Part shown: piece by piece, positions 1 to 8,651 of the stretch
Position numbering within the stretch: position 1 is the first letter of the stretch
Layout of the letters: each line of letters starts with the position of its first letter
Assembly (NCBI GenBank): GCA_030448105.1
Contig: JAUJNP010000006.1
Span: 55,852-119,851 of the forward strand
Length of the DNA stretch: 64,000 nt
Reading direction: 5' to 3'
Source: Acidimicrobiales bacterium
Lineage (GTDB): Bacteria > Actinomycetota > Acidimicrobiia > Acidimicrobiales > Iamiaceae
The notes under the pieces: model-generated
The model's input: only the letters and a program-made list of their open reading frames with translations
What the model was told of the DNA's origin: nothing
The model's database searches: none
Made by a program: the position numbers and the translations under genes

Positions 1-1
1 C

Positions 2-967
2 GACGTCGATCTGGTCGAGCCGCCGGGGGAGGCGCCCCCGGCCGAGCCCGAGGTGATCGCCCCGGTCCGGCCCAGCTTCCGGGACCGGCTGGCCCGGGCC
101 CGCAGCACCTTCTCGGGCTACGTCGGCTCGATCCTCGGCCGCGACCGGATCGACGAGGAGACCTGGGACGACCTCGAGGAGGCGCTCATCCGGGCCGACG
201 TGGGGGTGGGCCCCGCCTCGGAGCTGCTCGACTCGGTGCGGGCCCGGGTGAAGGAGGAGGGCCTGGCCGACGGCGCCCAGCTGGTGGAGGCGGTGAAGAC
301 GGAGATGAAGGCCCGCCTGGCGGTGGCCGATCGCACCCTCGCCGCCACCGAGGGCGCCACCGACGTGTGGCTGTTCGTGGGCGTCAACGGCGTCGGCAAG
401 ACCACCACCATCGGCAAGGTGGCCAAGCGGGAGGCGGAGGTGGGCCGCACCATCGTGATGGCCGCGGGCGACACCTTCCGGGCGGCCGCCGCCGAGCAGC
501 TCACCACCTGGGCCGAGCGGGCCGGGTGCGACATCGTGCGGGGCGCGGAGGGGGCCGATCCCAGCTCGATCATCTATGACGCCATCGAGCGGGCCGCTGC
601 CCGTGGCGCCGACCTGGTGCTGGCCGACACCGCCGGTCGGCTGCACACCAAGAGCAACCTGATGGAGGAGCTGCGCAAGGTGAAGCGGGTGGCCTCCAAG
701 CCCCCCGGCACCGTCAGCGAGACCCTCCTCGTGCTCGACGCCACCACCGGCCAGAACGGCCTCCAGCAGGCCCGCCAGTTCACCGATGCGGTGGACGTCA
801 CCGGAGTGGTGCTCACCAAGCTCGACGGGTCGGCCAAGGGCGGCATCGTCTTCGCCATCCAGTCCGACCTGGGGATCCCGGTGAAGCTGGTCGGCCTGGG
901 CGAAACCGCCGATGACCTCGTGCCTTTCGACCCCGACGAGTTCGTCGACGCCCTCTTCTCGGAGTGA
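2..967 (+). CDS. ftsY: Signal recognition particle receptor FtsY (5' end outside window)
   Basis: SRP receptor GTPase that docks SRP-ribosome complexes at the membrane. The frame is open from base 2 and begins with an acidic, Pro/Glu-rich stretch, as expected for the end of an FtsY A domain; the true start lies left of the window. A GTG at 53 is in frame but is probably internal. After the helical N domain come the SRP-GTPase motifs: GVNGVGKTTT (G1), DTFRAAAAEQL (insertion box/G2), DTAGRLHTKSNLMEEL (G3), TKLDGSAKGG (G4), and the closing GLGETADDLVPFDPDEF. It heads the block that also holds ffh, its SRP partner, at 2801. Identity is very secure; only the 5' boundary is unknown. Confidence 0.95.
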   Translation, partial: DVDLVEPPGEAPPAEPEVIAPVRPSFRDRLARARSTFSGYVGSILGRDRIDEETWDDLEEALIRADVGVGPASELLDSVRARVKEEGLADGAQLVEAVKTEMKARLAVADRTLAATEGATDVWLFVGVNGVGKTTTIGKVAKREAEVGRTIVMAAGDTFRAAAAEQLTTWAERAGCDIVRGAEGADPSSIIYDAIERAAARGADLVLADTAGRLHTKSNLMEELRKVKRVASKPPGTVSETLLVLDATTGQNGLQQARQFTDAVDVTGVVLTKLDGSAKGGIVFAIQSDLGIPVKLVGLGETADDLVPFDPDEFVDALFSE

Positions 968-979
968 GAGGCTGAGCCG

Positions 980-1180
980 ATGTTCCTGATCAAGTTGGTG
1001 TTCTCTCCGCTGCGCATCGCGCTGTTCCTCGTACGCCTGGTCGGATACAGCCGCTTCGGCCTCTTCCTCGTCGGCGTGGCCATCGGCCTGCTGTTCGCCC
1101 CCAGCACCGGTCGCGAGCTCCGCCAGGAGCTGGCCGATCGGATCGAGGCGCTCACGGGGGGAACCCCGGCACCGGCCTGA
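980..1180 (+). CDS. Small membrane protein with a YtxH-like motif
   Basis: A 66-residue protein starting at ATG 12 nt after ftsY. Residues 1-38 are strongly hydrophobic with one Arg-interrupted break, so one or two membrane passes are likely. They are followed by GLLFAPSTGRELRQEL, which resembles the glycine-proline-lysine/arginine turn of YtxH-type proteins (known family pattern: GxLLAPxSGxExR). The tail is short and soluble. Position in the ftsY-ffh block suggests co-transcription with ftsY. Function is not known; membrane topology and the YtxH likeness are inference from sequence. Confidence 0.6.
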   Translation: MFLIKLVFSPLRIALFLVRLVGYSRFGLFLVGVAIGLLFAPSTGRELRQELADRIEALTGGTPAPA

Positions 1181-1226
1181 GCGTCGAAACCTCTGACCCC
1201 TCCACCGGAGGGGAGGAGGTTGACCC

Positions 1227-2744
1227 ATGTCCAAGGCAACCGGGAGCCCCACGGCACGGCGGGTCATGCTGTGGGCCGTCGTGCTCGTGGTCCTGGGCGC
1301 GATGGTGGCCATCGCCCTCCGGGCCGACGACCAGCGCACGACCCTGCCGCTGGCAGTGGGCAATGCGACCATCGTCGCCCAGGCCGCCGCCGCCCCCGTC
1401 GGCGCCGTCCGCTACCGGGCGGGCGACGGCCTGCCCGCCCTCGACGGAGAGGCACCGGCCTACCGGCTGGATGGGCCCGGGGAAGCGGCGGTGGCCCGCC
1501 TCGCCGACGCCCTCGGGCTGGGGGAGCGGTTGCAGCGCGACGCTTCGGGGTGGATAGCGGTCGACGGTGAGCGCATCTTGGGGGTGGCCGACATCTACGG
1601 GGGGCTCTGGGAGTACTCCGTTGGCGGTCCCGACGGCACGGTGGGCAGCGGGAGGGTCGAGCCGGACGGGTCCCTTCCCGCACCGGACCCCCGCGCCGAG
1701 CCGGCGGCCCGCCGATTCGTCGAGCGGGCCGGGCTGGCGCTGGCGGGCGCGGACGTGATGGTGACGGCGGGCGAGCCCACCATGGTGCACTTCCATCCCC
1801 GCGTCGGTGACCTCGCCACCGTTAACGCGTCGACGACGGTGGCGGTGGACGCCGCCGGACAGGTGGCCTTCGCCTCCGGGCTGCTCGGCGAACCGGAGCC
1901 GGCCGGCACCTTCGCCCTGGTGGGCACCGGTCCAGCCATCGACCGGCTGAACCGGGGCCGGGGCCTCGGACTACCGGTCGGGCCGCTCCCGGGGCCCGTA
2001 CGGCCCTCGTCGGACCCCAACGGACCCGAGACCACCATCCCGGGTAGCGGGGGAGCAGGAGGGACCGGATCGAGCGGCGCGGAACCGGGCTCCACCGGCC
2101 CGGCCGAGGGCCCGGCCACGACATTCCCGTCCACCACCGGAACCGTGCCGCCGGAGGGCTCACCGGGCTCGGGCGGTCCTTGCGCCCCGGAGCCCGCGCC
2201 GCCACCCTCGAAGGCGCCGCCGACGACGAACGCCAACGACATGCCCACCTGCGTTCCCCCGGACGAACCGCCACCCCCGCCGCCCTGCGACGGCGACGGC
2301 GCCCCGACCGCCTTCGACACGCCCTTCTGCGTTCTGCCGGACGAACCGCCACCCTCGCCGCCCTGCGACGGCACCGGCGCCCCGACCACCTTCGCCTGTG
2401 GGCCGGCCGAGCCCGGCCCAGGGGGTCCCGAGCCCATGCCGCCCGCCCCGGAGCCGGCGACGGTGACGGTCACCGACGCGTCGGTGGTGCTGGCCGTGAT
2501 GCCCGGCCGAGATTCGTCCACCGCCTGGTTGGTGCCGGCGTACCAGCTCTCCGACGCGGAGGGCCCGGTGGCCGTCACCCTCGCCGTGGCCGACGACGCC
2601 GTCGACCTCGGCCCGCCCGGGCCGCGCCCCGAGCCGCAGCCCGCCCCCACCCCCACCCCCGAGACCGGCACCACCCCGCGACCACCGGCACCGTCGGTCC
2701 CGGCGGACCCGGCGCATCCGCCGATGACGACCACCGGCGGCTGA
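1227..2744 (+). CDS. Membrane-anchored Pro/Gly-rich protein, unknown function
   Basis: 505 residues from an ATG preceded by a strong Shine-Dalgarno (GGAGGGGAGGAGG, 1207-1219). Residues about 12-31 form a single hydrophobic segment (signal anchor or uncleaved signal). Residues about 35-250 look globular, with repeated short strands and a WEYSVGG stretch. Residues about 255-405 are low-complexity Pro/Gly/Ser/Thr with two copies of a 26-residue unit containing PPDEPPP and four to six cysteines. A short region near 410-465 (VTVTDASVVLAVM) looks folded again before a Pro-rich tail. I do not recognise the family. It is probably extracytoplasmic with a cell-wall-spanning linker. Strong third-position GC and the SD support it as a real gene. 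It separates ftsY from ffh. Confidence 0.7.
   Translation: MSKATGSPTARRVMLWAVVLVVLGAMVAIALRADDQRTTLPLAVGNATIVAQAAAAPVGAVRYRAGDGLPALDGEAPAYRLDGPGEAAVARLADALGLGERLQRDASGWIAVDGERILGVADIYGGLWEYSVGGPDGTVGSGRVEPDGSLPAPDPRAEPAARRFVERAGLALAGADVMVTAGEPTMVHFHPRVGDLATVNASTTVAVDAAGQVAFASGLLGEPEPAGTFALVGTGPAIDRLNRGRGLGLPVGPLPGPVRPSSDPNGPETTIPGSGGAGGTGSSGAEPGSTGPAEGPATTFPSTTGTVPPEGSPGSGGPCAPEPAPPPSKAPPTTNANDMPTCVPPDEPPPPPPCDGDGAPTAFDTPFCVLPDEPPPSPPCDGTGAPTTFACGPAEPGPGGPEPMPPAPEPATVTVTDASVVLAVMPGRDSSTAWLVPAYQLSDAEGPVAVTLAVADDAVDLGPPGPRPEPQPAPTPTPETGTTPRPPAPSVPADPAHPPMTTTGG
2251..2398 (+). repeat. Two tandem 78-bp coding repeats
   Basis: Within the gene at 1227, two near-identical units lie 78 bp (26 codons) apart: GGACGAACCGCCACC starts at 2261 (after ..CCCCC) and again at 2339. 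Each encodes a PDEPPPxPPCDGxGAPT-type segment with flanking cysteines. Confidence 0.75.
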
Positions 2745-2785
2745 CCCGCTCGAGCTCGAGGCCCCGGGCGGGCTTGGTGCTCCGG

Positions 2786-2791
2786 TAACAT
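2786..2791 (+). promoter_or_regulatory. Putative -10 box of ffh (short or no leader)
   Basis: TAACAT ends 9 nt before the ffh ATG at 2801, and there is no Shine-Dalgarno in between. It fits the TANNNT-plus-start pattern that recurs in this window; no convincing -35 is visible. Confidence 0.45.
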
Positions 2792-2800
2792 CGCCGCTCC

Positions 2801-4225
<1,425 letters not shown>

Positions 4226-4295
4226 CCGCTCGCGGCGGGCAGCATTGCCGGTCGGTCCTCCCCGGGCCGACGCTCTCGACAAGGACGACACCGAC

Positions 4296-4631
4296 GTGGC
4301 CGTGAAGCTCCGGCTGATGCGGATGGGCAAGAAGAAGCAGCCGACCTACCGGGTCGTCGCCGCCGACTCGCGGTCACCCCGCAACGGGCGGTTCATCGAG
4401 ATCGTGGGCACCTACCAGCCGCGGCTCGACCCCTCTGGGCTCATCATCGACAACGCCAAGGCGGTCGACTGGTTGCGCAAGGGGGCCCGGCCCACCGACC
4501 GGGTGGAGAAGCTGCTGCGCATCTCCGGGGCGTGGGAGCACTTCGAGCAGGGCACCGAGCCGCCCGACGCGCCGGAGCAGGGTGCCGCGGACGCGTCCGT
4601 GGCCACCGCCGGCCCGCCCGCCGGCTCATGA
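4296..4631 (+). CDS. rpsP: 30S ribosomal protein S16
   Basis: 111 residues from GTG 4296, chosen because VAVKLRLMRMGKKKQPTYR matches the conserved S16 N terminus; a longer in-frame TTG at 4245 would add a non-conserved leader. AAGGA (4281-4285) serves as ribosome-binding site. Core S16 motifs RVVAADSRSPRNGRFIE and the IDNAKAVDWLRKGA region are present, with a C-terminal extension of about 25 Ala/Pro/Glu-rich residues. Its stop overlaps the start of the KH gene (ATGA), so the two are probably translationally coupled. Confidence 0.95.
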   Translation: MAVKLRLMRMGKKKQPTYRVVAADSRSPRNGRFIEIVGTYQPRLDPSGLIIDNAKAVDWLRKGARPTDRVEKLLRISGAWEHFEQGTEPPDAPEQGAADASVATAGPPAGS

Positions 4632-4945
4632 GCGACGCCGAGGAGCAGGTCGCCGGCGAGCAGGCCCCGGCCGAGGGTGCACCTTCTGGCTCCGGTCCGG
4701 CGGCCAACGCCCAGGCCATGCTCGAGTACCTCGCCCGGGCGGTGGTGGAGGACCCCGACGCCGTCGAGGTCGACGTGGACGAAGGCCGCCGTGGCGTAGT
4801 CACCCTGAACGTCCACGTGGGCGACGGCGACATGGGGCGCGTGATCGGCAAGCGGGGCCGGGTGGCGCAGTCCATCCGCACCGTCGTGCGGGCCGCCGCC
4901 GTGCGCGACGGTGTCAACGTCGACGTCGAGTTCGTCGACTCATAG
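4628..4945 (+). CDS. khpA: KhpA-type KH-domain RNA-binding protein
   Basis: 105 residues. The ATG overlaps the rpsP stop. A disordered Ala/Glu/Gly N-terminal stretch (about 1-26) is followed by a single KH domain with the RNA-binding loop DMGRVIGKRGRVAQSIRTVV. The KH gene between rpsP and rimM is a widely conserved arrangement (KhpA family; in firmicutes KhpA partners with KhpB). Role inferred: small RNA chaperone acting on translation or cell division. The family call is firm, the cellular role less so. Confidence 0.88.
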   Translation: MSDAEEQVAGEQAPAEGAPSGSGPAANAQAMLEYLARAVVEDPDAVEVDVDEGRRGVVTLNVHVGDGDMGRVIGKRGRVAQSIRTVVRAAAVRDGVNVDVEFVDS

Positions 4946-4955
4946 CTCCGTCCAG

Positions 4956-5423
4956 GTGCTGGAGGTCGGCAGGATCGACCGGGCCCACGGCCTCAAGGGT
5001 GAGGTGGTGGTCAGCCTGATCACCGACGTCACCGAGCGGCTGGCGCCAGGTTCGGTGCTGGAGACCGACGCCGGCCGGCTGGCGGTCGTGGCCGCCCGCC
5101 CCCACCAGCACCGGTGGATCGTCAGCTTCGTCGGCGTCGCCGATCGCGCCGCGGCCGACGCCCTTCACGGCATGGCGCTGCGGGCCGAGCCGCTGGAGGA
5201 CCCGGACGCCCTCTGGGTGCACGAGCTGGTGGGCGCCGAGGTCGTCACCGTCGCCGGCGAGGTGTGTGGGCGGGTGGCATGGGTGGAGGACAACCCCGCC
5301 AGCCCGATGCTCGTCCTCGACGGTGGTGCGCTCGTGCCGGTGGTGTTCGTGGTGGACCAGTCCGGGCTCCCTGATCGACTGGTGATCGACCCCCCCGAGG
5401 GCCTGCTCGAGCTCGGTGCCTGA
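4956..5423 (+). CDS. rimM: Ribosome maturation factor RimM
   Basis: About 155 residues. It assists 30S maturation and binds S19. [19 protein letters not shown] is the conserved N-terminal start of the RimM domain. GTG 4956 is the start that begins right at this motif, 10 nt after the KH stop. An upstream GTG at 4911 would add a Ser/Thr run that is just the out-of-frame reading of the KH gene. The C-terminal PRC-barrel is seen in [12 protein letters not shown] and [17 protein letters not shown]. No strong Shine-Dalgarno is visible, so translation may depend on coupling. Lies between khpA and trmD as in most bacteria. Confidence 0.93.
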   Translation: MLEVGRIDRAHGLKGEVVVSLITDVTERLAPGSVLETDAGRLAVVAARPHQHRWIVSFVGVADRAAADALHGMALRAEPLEDPDALWVHELVGAEVVTVAGEVCGRVAWVEDNPASPMLVLDGGALVPVVFVVDQSGLPDRLVIDPPEGLLELGA

Positions 5424-5425
5424 GC

Positions 5426-6160
5426 GTGCGGATCGACGTCTTCACGATCTTCCCCGAGATGGTCGAGGACTTCGCCGGTCGCAGCCTCCTCGGCAGGGCG
5501 AGGGAGGCGGGCCTGCTCGACGTACGGGTGCACGACCTGCGGGCGGGCACGGCTGATCCTCACCGCTCGATGGACGACGCCCCCTTCGGCGGTGGCGCGG
5601 GCATGGTGCTGATGCCCGAGCCCATCTTCACCGTCGTGGAGGCGGTGGAGCCGCCCCGACCGCTGCTGCTGCTGGGCCCCGGCGGTCGACGCCTCGACCA
5701 GGCCCGGGTCCTCGAGCTGGCCGCCAGCGAAGGCTTCAGCCTCCTGTGCGGGCGCTACGAGGGGGTCGACGAGCGGGTGCGAGCCCATCTGGTCGACGAG
5801 GAGCTGTCGATCGGCGACTACGTGCTGGCCGGGGGCGAGGTGGCGGCCATGGTGGTCGTCGAAGCGGTGGGGCGCCTGGTGCCCGGGGTCATGGGCAGCG
5901 CCGCCTCCGCCGACGAGGAGAGCTTCGCCGAGGGCCTGCTCGAGTACCCCCAATACACGCGGCCGGCGGAGTTCCGGGGCTGGGCGGTGCCCGAGGTGCT
6001 GCGCTCCGGCGACCACGCCCGCATAGCCCGGTGGCGGCGGGCGCAGGCGCTGGCCCGCACGCTCGCCTGCCGGCCCGACCTCATCGCCGCCCGCGGAGGG
6101 CTGAGCGCCGAGGACGAGGCGCTGGTGGAGGAGTTTCGGGCCGAAGGGGAGCTCGACTAG
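5426..6160 (+). CDS. trmD: tRNA (guanine-N1)-methyltransferase TrmD
   Basis: 244 residues. It methylates G37 of tRNA with S-adenosylmethionine (SPOUT fold, trefoil knot). The conserved start [13 protein letters not shown] is followed by [26 protein letters not shown], the knot loop [11 protein letters not shown] and [17 protein letters not shown] start 2 nt after the rimM stop. Length is typical. Part of the rpsP-rimM-trmD-rplS operon. Confidence 0.97.
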   Translation: MRIDVFTIFPEMVEDFAGRSLLGRAREAGLLDVRVHDLRAGTADPHRSMDDAPFGGGAGMVLMPEPIFTVVEAVEPPRPLLLLGPGGRRLDQARVLELAASEGFSLLCGRYEGVDERVRAHLVDEELSIGDYVLAGGEVAAMVVVEAVGRLVPGVMGSAASADEESFAEGLLEYPQYTRPAEFRGWAVPEVLRSGDHARIARWRRAQALARTLACRPDLIAARGGLSAEDEALVEEFRAEGELD

Positions 6161-6234
6161 CGTTGCCGCTCGCCCAACGGTGCCGGTCGCCGTGTTCGGG
6201 CCCTCCCTCCCGCCCCCGCCAGGACGCCCGCGCC

Positions 6235-6582
6235 ATGCACCGCACCGACCTCATCGACGCCCAGACGGCCAAGCCGGCGGACCAGATCCCCTCGTTCGCG
6301 CCGGGCGACACCCTGAAGGTCCACGTGCGGGTGGTGGAGGGCAACAAGGAGCGGATCCAGGTCTTCCAGGGCGTGGTGATCCGTCGCCAGGGCTCGGGCA
6401 TCCGCGAGACCTTCACCGTGCGCAAGCTGAGCTACGGCGTGGGCGTGGAGCGCACCTTCCCGCTCCACACCCCGATCGTCAGCACCATCGAGGTGGTCTC
6501 CCGCGGCGCTGTCCGCCGGGCCAAGCTGTTCTACCTCCGCGACCGCATCGGCAAGGCGGCGAAGGTCAAGGAGAAGCGCTAG
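6235..6582 (+). CDS. rplS: 50S ribosomal protein L19
   Basis: 115 residues from ATG 6235 with an AGGAC-type ribosome-binding site at 6221. Motifs: [55 protein letters not shown] and the basic C terminus. It forms part of the 30S-50S bridge. The 74-nt gap after trmD holds only a small CGTTG/CAACG stem (6161-6179) and no gene. Confidence 0.96.
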   Translation: MHRTDLIDAQTAKPADQIPSFAPGDTLKVHVRVVEGNKERIQVFQGVVIRRQGSGIRETFTVRKLSYGVGVERTFPLHTPIVSTIEVVSRGAVRRAKLFYLRDRIGKAAKVKEKR

Positions 6583-6611
6583 CTCCGGGCGGTAGCGCCC
6601 CGGCGGACGCC

Positions 6612-6617
6612 TAAGGT
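6612..6617 (+). promoter_or_regulatory. Putative leaderless -10 box for the DUF2469 gene
   Basis: TAAGGT ends 6 nt before the ATG at 6624 with no Shine-Dalgarno, a spacing that would start transcription at the start codon. Confidence 0.5.
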
Positions 6618-6623
6618 CTGCCC

Positions 6624-6923
6624 ATGACGCCTGACGATCTCGAGCGCTACGAGGCTGAGATCGAGCTCCACCTCTACAAGGAGTACAAGGACGTCTGCCC
6701 CATGTTCACCTACGTGGTGGAGACCGAGCGGCGCTTCTACCTGGCCAACAGCGTCCAGTGCACGGTGCACGACGCCGACGGTCGCACCCACACCGAGCTG
6801 GAGCTGCGAGACGTGTGGGTCTGGGACATGTACCGCCAGACGCGCTTCGTGGCGTCGGTGCGGGTCGTCACGTTCAAAGACGTGAACATCGAGGAGCTGC
6901 CCCGCCCCGACATCCTCCCGTGA
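6624..6923 (+). CDS. DUF2469 family protein
   Basis: 99 residues, full length for this small actinobacterial family (the mycobacterial relative also sits near rplS and yraN). Recognised from DLERYEAEIELHLYKEYKD, VVETERRFYLANSVQ and RDVWVWDMYRQTRFV. No catalytic residues are evident and function is unknown. The stop overlaps the yraN start (GTGA), so it is coupled to yraN. Confidence 0.9.
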   Translation: MTPDDLERYEAEIELHLYKEYKDVCPMFTYVVETERRFYLANSVQCTVHDADGRTHTELELRDVWVWDMYRQTRFVASVRVVTFKDVNIEELPRPDILP

Positions 6924-7264
6924 CCCAGGGGCGCCTACGGCTGGGAGCGGCAGGTGAGGCCCAGGCCGCGGCCTGGTACGAGGCCCATGGGTACCGGATC
7001 CTGGCCCGGAACTGGCGGTGCCCTGACGGCGAGCTCGACCTGGTGCTCGACCGCGACGGCACGGTCGTCTTCTGCGAGGTGAAGACCCGCACGTCCGACG
7101 CCTTCGGCGTGCCCGCCGAGGCCGTCACCGTCGCCAAGCAGCGCAAGCTGCGACGGTTGGCGGCGCGCTGGCTGGAGCAGGCGCCGGCGCGACCCCGCGA
7201 GCTCCGCTTCGACGTCGCCGCGGTGCTCGGCGGGCGCCTCGAGGTGATCGAAGGCGCGTTCTGA
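6920..7264 (+). CDS. yraN: YraN/UPF0102 family nuclease-like protein
   Basis: 114 residues from GTG 6920 overlapping the previous stop. The restriction-endonuclease-like core is visible: GEAQAAAWYEAHGYRILARN, then GELDLVLD and VFCEVKTR, which give the E-D-ExK metal-binding pattern, and QRKLRRLAARWL. The family is usually found next to rplS/rnhB/yifB; its biochemical role remains poorly defined (possible nuclease in recombination or uptake). In this window it precedes yifB and dprA, genes linked to DNA uptake. Confidence 0.88.
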   Translation: MTQGRLRLGAAGEAQAAAWYEAHGYRILARNWRCPDGELDLVLDRDGTVVFCEVKTRTSDAFGVPAEAVTVAKQRKLRRLAARWLEQAPARPRELRFDVAAVLGGRLEVIEGAF

Positions 7265-7305
7265 GGTGATGTCAGCGAAGGCGCGGGTCGGCCCCGCGTC
7301 CGTGG

Positions 7306-7542
7306 TCAGCGGAGGCGGCCGGGCCGGCGGCGGGCCCGGTTGGCCCAGCAAGGGTGGTGCCAGTGGCGGCGCAGGTCGGGCGCCGACGTCGGCACCACGA
7401 CCACATGACCCGTGCCCGGATGGATGTCGCCGTTGCACCCCGGGCACGCGTAGACCTTGGTCGCCTGGTAGGGCTGGATGCGGCGCACCTGGACGTCGTC
7501 CACGCCGTCGAGGCCGTCGACGTCGTCGGCCGGTTCGGGCAC
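7306..7542 (-). CDS. Small putative zinc-binding protein, actinobacterial
   Basis: 78 residues, GTG start. After an acidic N terminus comes RRIQPYQATKVYACPGC, then GTGHVVVVP and RRHWHHPCW. The CPGC knuckle and the later HWHxxC make a plausible four-ligand zinc site. Short proteins of this pattern occur widely in Actinobacteria (from memory) and have no assigned function. It lies 3 nt downstream of the stop of the 36-residue gene at 7546, with which it probably forms a two-gene unit divergent from the crotonase gene. It runs opposite to its neighbours. Confidence 0.65.
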   Translation of the reverse strand: MPEPADDVDGLDGVDDVQVRRIQPYQATKVYACPGCNGDIHPGTGHVVVVPTSAPDLRRHWHHPCWANRARRRPGRLR

Positions 7543-7545
7543 GCT

Positions 7546-7656
7546 TCAGCCCAGGAAGGCCCAGGCGACCAGAGCCGCGCAGACGGCGAGGGCCACCGCT
7601 ACCAGCCAGTAGTCAGCGGTGGTGCGGCGGTGCTGGCGAAACGGGTTGAGGCCCAC
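7546..7656 (-). CDS. 36-residue single-pass membrane protein
   Basis: GTG 7656 begins MGLNPFRQHRRTTADYW, followed by a 17-residue hydrophobic segment (LVAVALAVCAALVAWAF) and a short end: an Arg-rich cytoplasmic head and one transmembrane helix. It sits 21 nt from the divergent crotonase start and 3 nt before the zinc-ribbon-like gene. Too short for routine gene calling. Support is the tight spacing, the head-plus-helix design and high third-position GC. Function unknown. Confidence 0.45.
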   Translation of the reverse strand: MGLNPFRQHRRTTADYWLVAVALAVCAALVAWAFLG

Positions 7657-7664
7657 GCCGTCAG

Positions 7665-7670
7665 TATCGT
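7665..7670 (+). promoter_or_regulatory. Putative leaderless -10 box for the crotonase gene
   Basis: TATCGT ends 7 nt before the GTG at 7678, inside the 21-bp divergent gap shared with the small membrane protein gene on the other strand. Confidence 0.4.
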
Positions 7671-7677
7671 GCCGGCC

Positions 7678-8478
7678 GTGACCGAGCGCACGGTGGGAGA
7701 GTCGCAGTTCGACACCATCGGGGTGGAGCGCGAATCGGGCGTCGTCACCGTCACCCTCGATCGACCGGCCCGCAAGAACGCCATCAGCGGGACCATGTGG
7801 GACGAGCTGCTCGCCGCCTTCCGGGCCATCGCCGACGAACCCGCCGACCGGGTGGTGGTCGTGACCGGCGCCGGCGGCGCGTTCTGCTCCGGCGCCGACC
7901 TGTCCGACGCCTCGTCGCTCGGCACCCACTCGCTGACCAACATGCGCCACGTCGGCGACGTGTGTCTCGCCCTGCACCGCCTGCCCCAGCCCACCATCGC
8001 CAAGGTGAACGGCGTGGCCGCCGGGGCCGGGCTCAACCTGGCGCTGGCCTGTGACCTCGTCGTCGCCTCCACCGCGGCGCGCTTCTCGGAGATCTTCTCC
8101 CGACGCGGGTTGTCGATCGACTTCGGCGGGTCGTGGGTGCTGCCGAGGCTGATCGGCCTGCACCGCGCCAAGGAGCTGGCCCTGCTGGCCGAGATCATCG
8201 ACGCCACCGAGGCCGACCGCCTCGGCCTGGTCAACCGCGTCGTGGACCCCGATGAGCTCGACCAGTTCGTGGCCGCATGGGCGGCCCGCCTGGCCACCGG
8301 TCCTCCGATCGCCCTCGGCCTCACCAAGCGCCTGCTCAACGACGGCCTCGGCCGCACCCTCGCCGAGGCGGTCGAGGACGAGGCCCGGGCCCAGTCGATC
8401 AACTTCGCCACCGACGACACGGCTGAGGCCATCTCCGCCTTCCTCCACAAGCGCGATCCGCAGTACCGCGGAAGCTGA
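7678..8478 (+). CDS. Enoyl-CoA hydratase/isomerase (crotonase) family protein
   Basis: 266 residues. Crotonase fold acting on acyl-CoA thioesters. GVVTVTLDRPARKNAI is the N-terminal strand-helix, GAGGAFCSGADLSD and KVNGVAAGAGLNLALACD form the oxyanion hole, and IDFGGSWVLPRLIG carries the acidic residue in the PaaG-like position (Asp rather than the Glu of classical hydratases). The specific substrate cannot be read from sequence; it could be a hydratase or an isomerase. GTG 7678 was chosen over longer starts because the upstream sequence contains the divergent promoter region. A 6-bp GC hairpin (8479-8493) follows the stop. Confidence 0.88.
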   Translation: MTERTVGESQFDTIGVERESGVVTVTLDRPARKNAISGTMWDELLAAFRAIADEPADRVVVVTGAGGAFCSGADLSDASSLGTHSLTNMRHVGDVCLALHRLPQPTIAKVNGVAAGAGLNLALACDLVVASTAARFSEIFSRRGLSIDFGGSWVLPRLIGLHRAKELALLAEIIDATEADRLGLVNRVVDPDELDQFVAAWAARLATGPPIALGLTKRLLNDGLGRTLAEAVEDEARAQSINFATDDTAEAISAFLHKRDPQYRGS

Positions 8479-8565
8479 GCGGGTCTCACCCGCGCCCGCC
8501 GGCTCCGCCCACGGTGCTGCGCCCTGACGGACGGCGCCGGCGCGCCGGCTGTCACACGTGGTGGA

Positions 8566-8571
8566 TAGGGT
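8566..8571 (+). promoter_or_regulatory. Putative -10 box for yifB
   Basis: TAGGGT lies in the 173-nt gap after the crotonase gene, about 80 nt before the yifB ATG; unlike most TANNNT boxes here it would give a leader with a Shine-Dalgarno. Confidence 0.35.
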
Positions 8572-8651
8572 GGCACCAACGCTCGAGGGCCGGCGACACG
8601 GCCTCCCCGGTGTCATCGTCCCGGCCCTGGTGGTCGGTGGGGGAGGAACCC

